Source: Fasciolopsis buskii | Lineage: Eukaryota; Platyhelminthes; Trematoda; Plagiorchiida; Fasciolidae | Direction: 5' to 3' | Assembly: GCA_008360955.1 (NCBI GenBank) | Contig: LUCM01006654.1 | Span: forward strand, 113,221-177,220 | Length of the DNA stretch: 64,000 nucleotides | Part shown: in pieces, positions 61,624 through 64,000 of the stretch | Layout: the number at the start of each line of letters is the position of its first letter | Numbering within the stretch: position 1 is the stretch's first letter | Position numbers and translations under genes: made by a program | The notes under the pieces: generated by a model | Seen by the model: the letters and a program-made list of their open reading frames with translations, nothing else | Database searches by the model: none | What the model was told of the DNA's origin: nothing

Positions 61624-64000
61624 TGTTACAAAAGTGCCCGTAAGGGGCTTATACTGGGAAGAAGTGCCAAATTACACTCATGTTACTGCTCATTGATAAG
61701 CTATATCTCAGTAAAGCGCCTTCAGGACAGTCTTCTTTTGCAAAGTTCGTGGTAAACGGCAGAATATATGAAACGTTTACGTGAAATCTGTCAAACGCGG
61801 CGGACGTAGTAACATTTGAAGTGAATAATCGCAAGCTCATTTTGCATACACATTAGAACAAGATAAAAAGGTACATGCTGTTTTTTAATTGCATCACTAA
61901 ATTTTCTACCAAATGGCCAAAAATGAGATCAAGTGAGATGCTGGAGTTTCAGCGCCAAATTCGATCCCGTTTGGGGTCTAAGTCGGTGCACCTGGTCAAG
62001 TGCAGCGCGAGTTTGCTTGTGCGTTTCCATGCCCATGCCATTCAGTTAAACTGATAGAAACCGCTTCAATTATCACTAGATATTTTCCGTTTTTTCCTCT
62101 TTCCATCTACCCAGACTTTTCTCTTTTCAATTTCCCACCTTCGAGTTTGGGCGAGGTATTCTCCGTTTAGGGATTGCTGGTGAGAAATCTTCACATTTTG
62201 TTTTAATTTATGACCTTGGTGTTCGACTCTACTCGGCCGCTAGTCAAAGTAATAACCGTGACCAGACGATCCGAGGTGTAAAATTTTCCGTCCCATACAC
62301 CCACAGTTCGTAGCCACGGCCTGTGACGAATAGGGAAGAAGAAATGGGGATGTGTGCATAAAACTGGTTTCGTGGTTCACAACTCTGTAGTCCTCGGGGC
62401 ATGGAAATTAGTTGGAACTAAGAGAAAGCGGTTAATCCGCTAGTCATTCAACCCGGTTAGCGAAGGGCAATCAACAGATCAACTGACCGACCAGCTAGCT
62501 ACCCAGCCAGCCAGCCAGCCTGTTTGACATTTGCAATCTTATACCGACCTGGTTCTGTGTGTGTGTCTATACATGTGCGTATGCAGGTAGGCATGTATGT
62601 ATGAAGAAATGTAGTTTGACGGGATGCGCCCTCGTCCAAGACCACGATCACGATGACAAAGACTGAGACGACGACAGTTAGGACTAATGGGTGGGAACAT
62701 GGACACTCCAAATACCAGGTTGTGTAGGTCTAAGCAACTTTTATTTACAATCGCGATTCTTCTTTTTCCAGCGAAACGGCCGTCCAAGCCATCTGCTAGA
62801 CGAACTTATCATCTTTGCCTTGAAGCATACAGACGAGTATGAGTGCTTCATAGTTTTCCATCGTCTAATTGTTTTCTCTGTTTTCCAGGGAAACAGAAGC
62901 GATTTTCAGGTTTCCAACTCATGATCAACTAATAGTTCATAGTGATGTTTCAAATCTGCAAACTATTATAACACGGAGATTTCACACTTGCTAATCATGA
63001 AGACTGTAAACAGAAATAACACAAATATAGCTAGATTACTCCTAGAAAACTTTATTCATTTGGTGCTTTGTTAGAAGAATGTGGTAATGGTCCCGAGTGT
63101 AAACTTGGTTGATTGGGATTAAATTTAGACGCATTTCCGTTTTTACAAAACTATATTTTTTCAGTATGCGAATGCAAACACTGCAAGGAACTCTTCCTTA
63201 TTCAAATCCGTCGCGGTCAACTTGCAGCTGACATGTTTTTAATGAGAACTATGCAAGGCGTACAGGCCGGCATTACATGTTGACGACCTCAACAGAAGTG
63301 CCACACAGTCGGATCACTAGGGGGTTTTGAGGCACCAAAGGCATCAAAATCTATGCACAATGCAGCCTAATTATTGACCTCATTATTTCACCCAAATTCC
63401 CCCAACCCTCTGGTCCGGTCTCCAGTTCAGCTTAGAACATCCAGGCAAACACTTTGGAGTAAACTTCACAGAAAACGGAACCCCAGGGGTATGTGTGCAT
63501 AGAGCGAGTGGACTGATGTGTCACGATGATGTTGTACATTTCGGTTCATGTTAGAACAATTAGACCACTTGATCAAATCCACTTCACGGGGACTAGGAAC
63601 ACCAGTTATTTCAGTTGTGATTAAACTATACGGGACCGAGGGGAAGATGGATGCAGACGCACCATAATCTTCTGACTCATCGTCCGCTCACCTTGATTTC
63701 TTCCACTGGGTTTGCTTTGCCCATGGCAAAAATCATCTCTTTCGACCCTCCATCCTGTTATACAGTGATGCCATTGGGGAAGACACAGACAAGGTTATTT
63801 CTCGACGCAAATCAGTGCCGATGGGCAGAACATTGCTAGTCAATTTTCAAATTCTCGCTTAGATGCGCGAAAGAAATACGAGCCTTTTGCATTCCATTGC
63901 ATGGAAGTAAAAAGTGGAAAAATACCATTTTCAGTGATAGCGAAATAAATGGTGCCGGTCCTTCCATCATTTGATCGATTTTGCTTGCCGTTTGGCAGCC

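Larger units (their letters stand above)
46902..64000 (-). other. Inferred upstream intron of netrin (at least 17.1 kb)
   Basis: Exon A starts with an acceptor in phase 1, so an upstream exon must exist. I looked on the minus strand for the HNT core motif of an LE1 module and for conserved parts of the laminin N-terminal domain and did not find them. No open frame of the size expected for a combined laminin-N plus LE1 exon is present. The region contains SINE copies near 51 kb, a dispersed repeat copy at 59.8 kb and microsatellites. An unrecognised small exon remains possible. Confidence 0.6.

Overview
The window is eukaryotic nuclear DNA: AT-rich, mostly non-coding, with many simple-sequence repeats and short dispersed repeats. 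It is dominated by one gene on the minus strand that I recognise as a netrin, the secreted laminin-related axon-guidance cue. Six coding exons can be placed with splice sites whose phases all agree. In transcript order they are 46901-46713, 45862-45674, 43011-42856, 19689-19618, 16806-16547 and 13007-12462. They encode three laminin-type EGF (LE) modules, a complete six-cysteine netrin/NTR domain and an unusually long C-terminal tail ending at a TAA. The laminin N-terminal domain and the usual first LE module are not in the window, so the gene must continue upstream beyond base 64000. The netrin and animal assignment is firm. The divergent protein, the 23-kb and more than 17-kb introns and the tRNA-related short repeats would suit a flatworm such as a fluke, but nothing here proves the taxon.

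Layout. 1-12461 lies downstream of the netrin stop and holds only simple repeats and one tRNA-related SINE. 12462-19689 carries the three exons of the NTR domain. 19690-42855 is a 23.2-kb intron between the third LE module and the NTR domain; it has microsatellites, a SINE and two speculative coding segments. 42856-46901 holds the three LE exons, close together. 46902-64000 is inferred to be intron; it contains an inverted SINE pair, a further tRNA-like element, a dispersed-repeat copy and microsatellites.

Main observations. (1) Two consecutive LE exons of exactly 189 bp, both phase 1/1 and both with the CxxC spacing characteristic of netrin LE2, point to a tandem LE2 exon duplication. The result would be either a netrin with an extra LE module or a pair of alternative exons. 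(2) The protein has a 141-residue Pro/Ser-rich tail without cysteine after the last NTR cysteine. (3) The LE3 exon is bracketed by CA repeats in the transcript sense. (4) A tRNA-derived SINE and a second dispersed repeat are each present in several diverged copies. A few further coding-like segments are listed with low confidence; I saw no other gene I could name.
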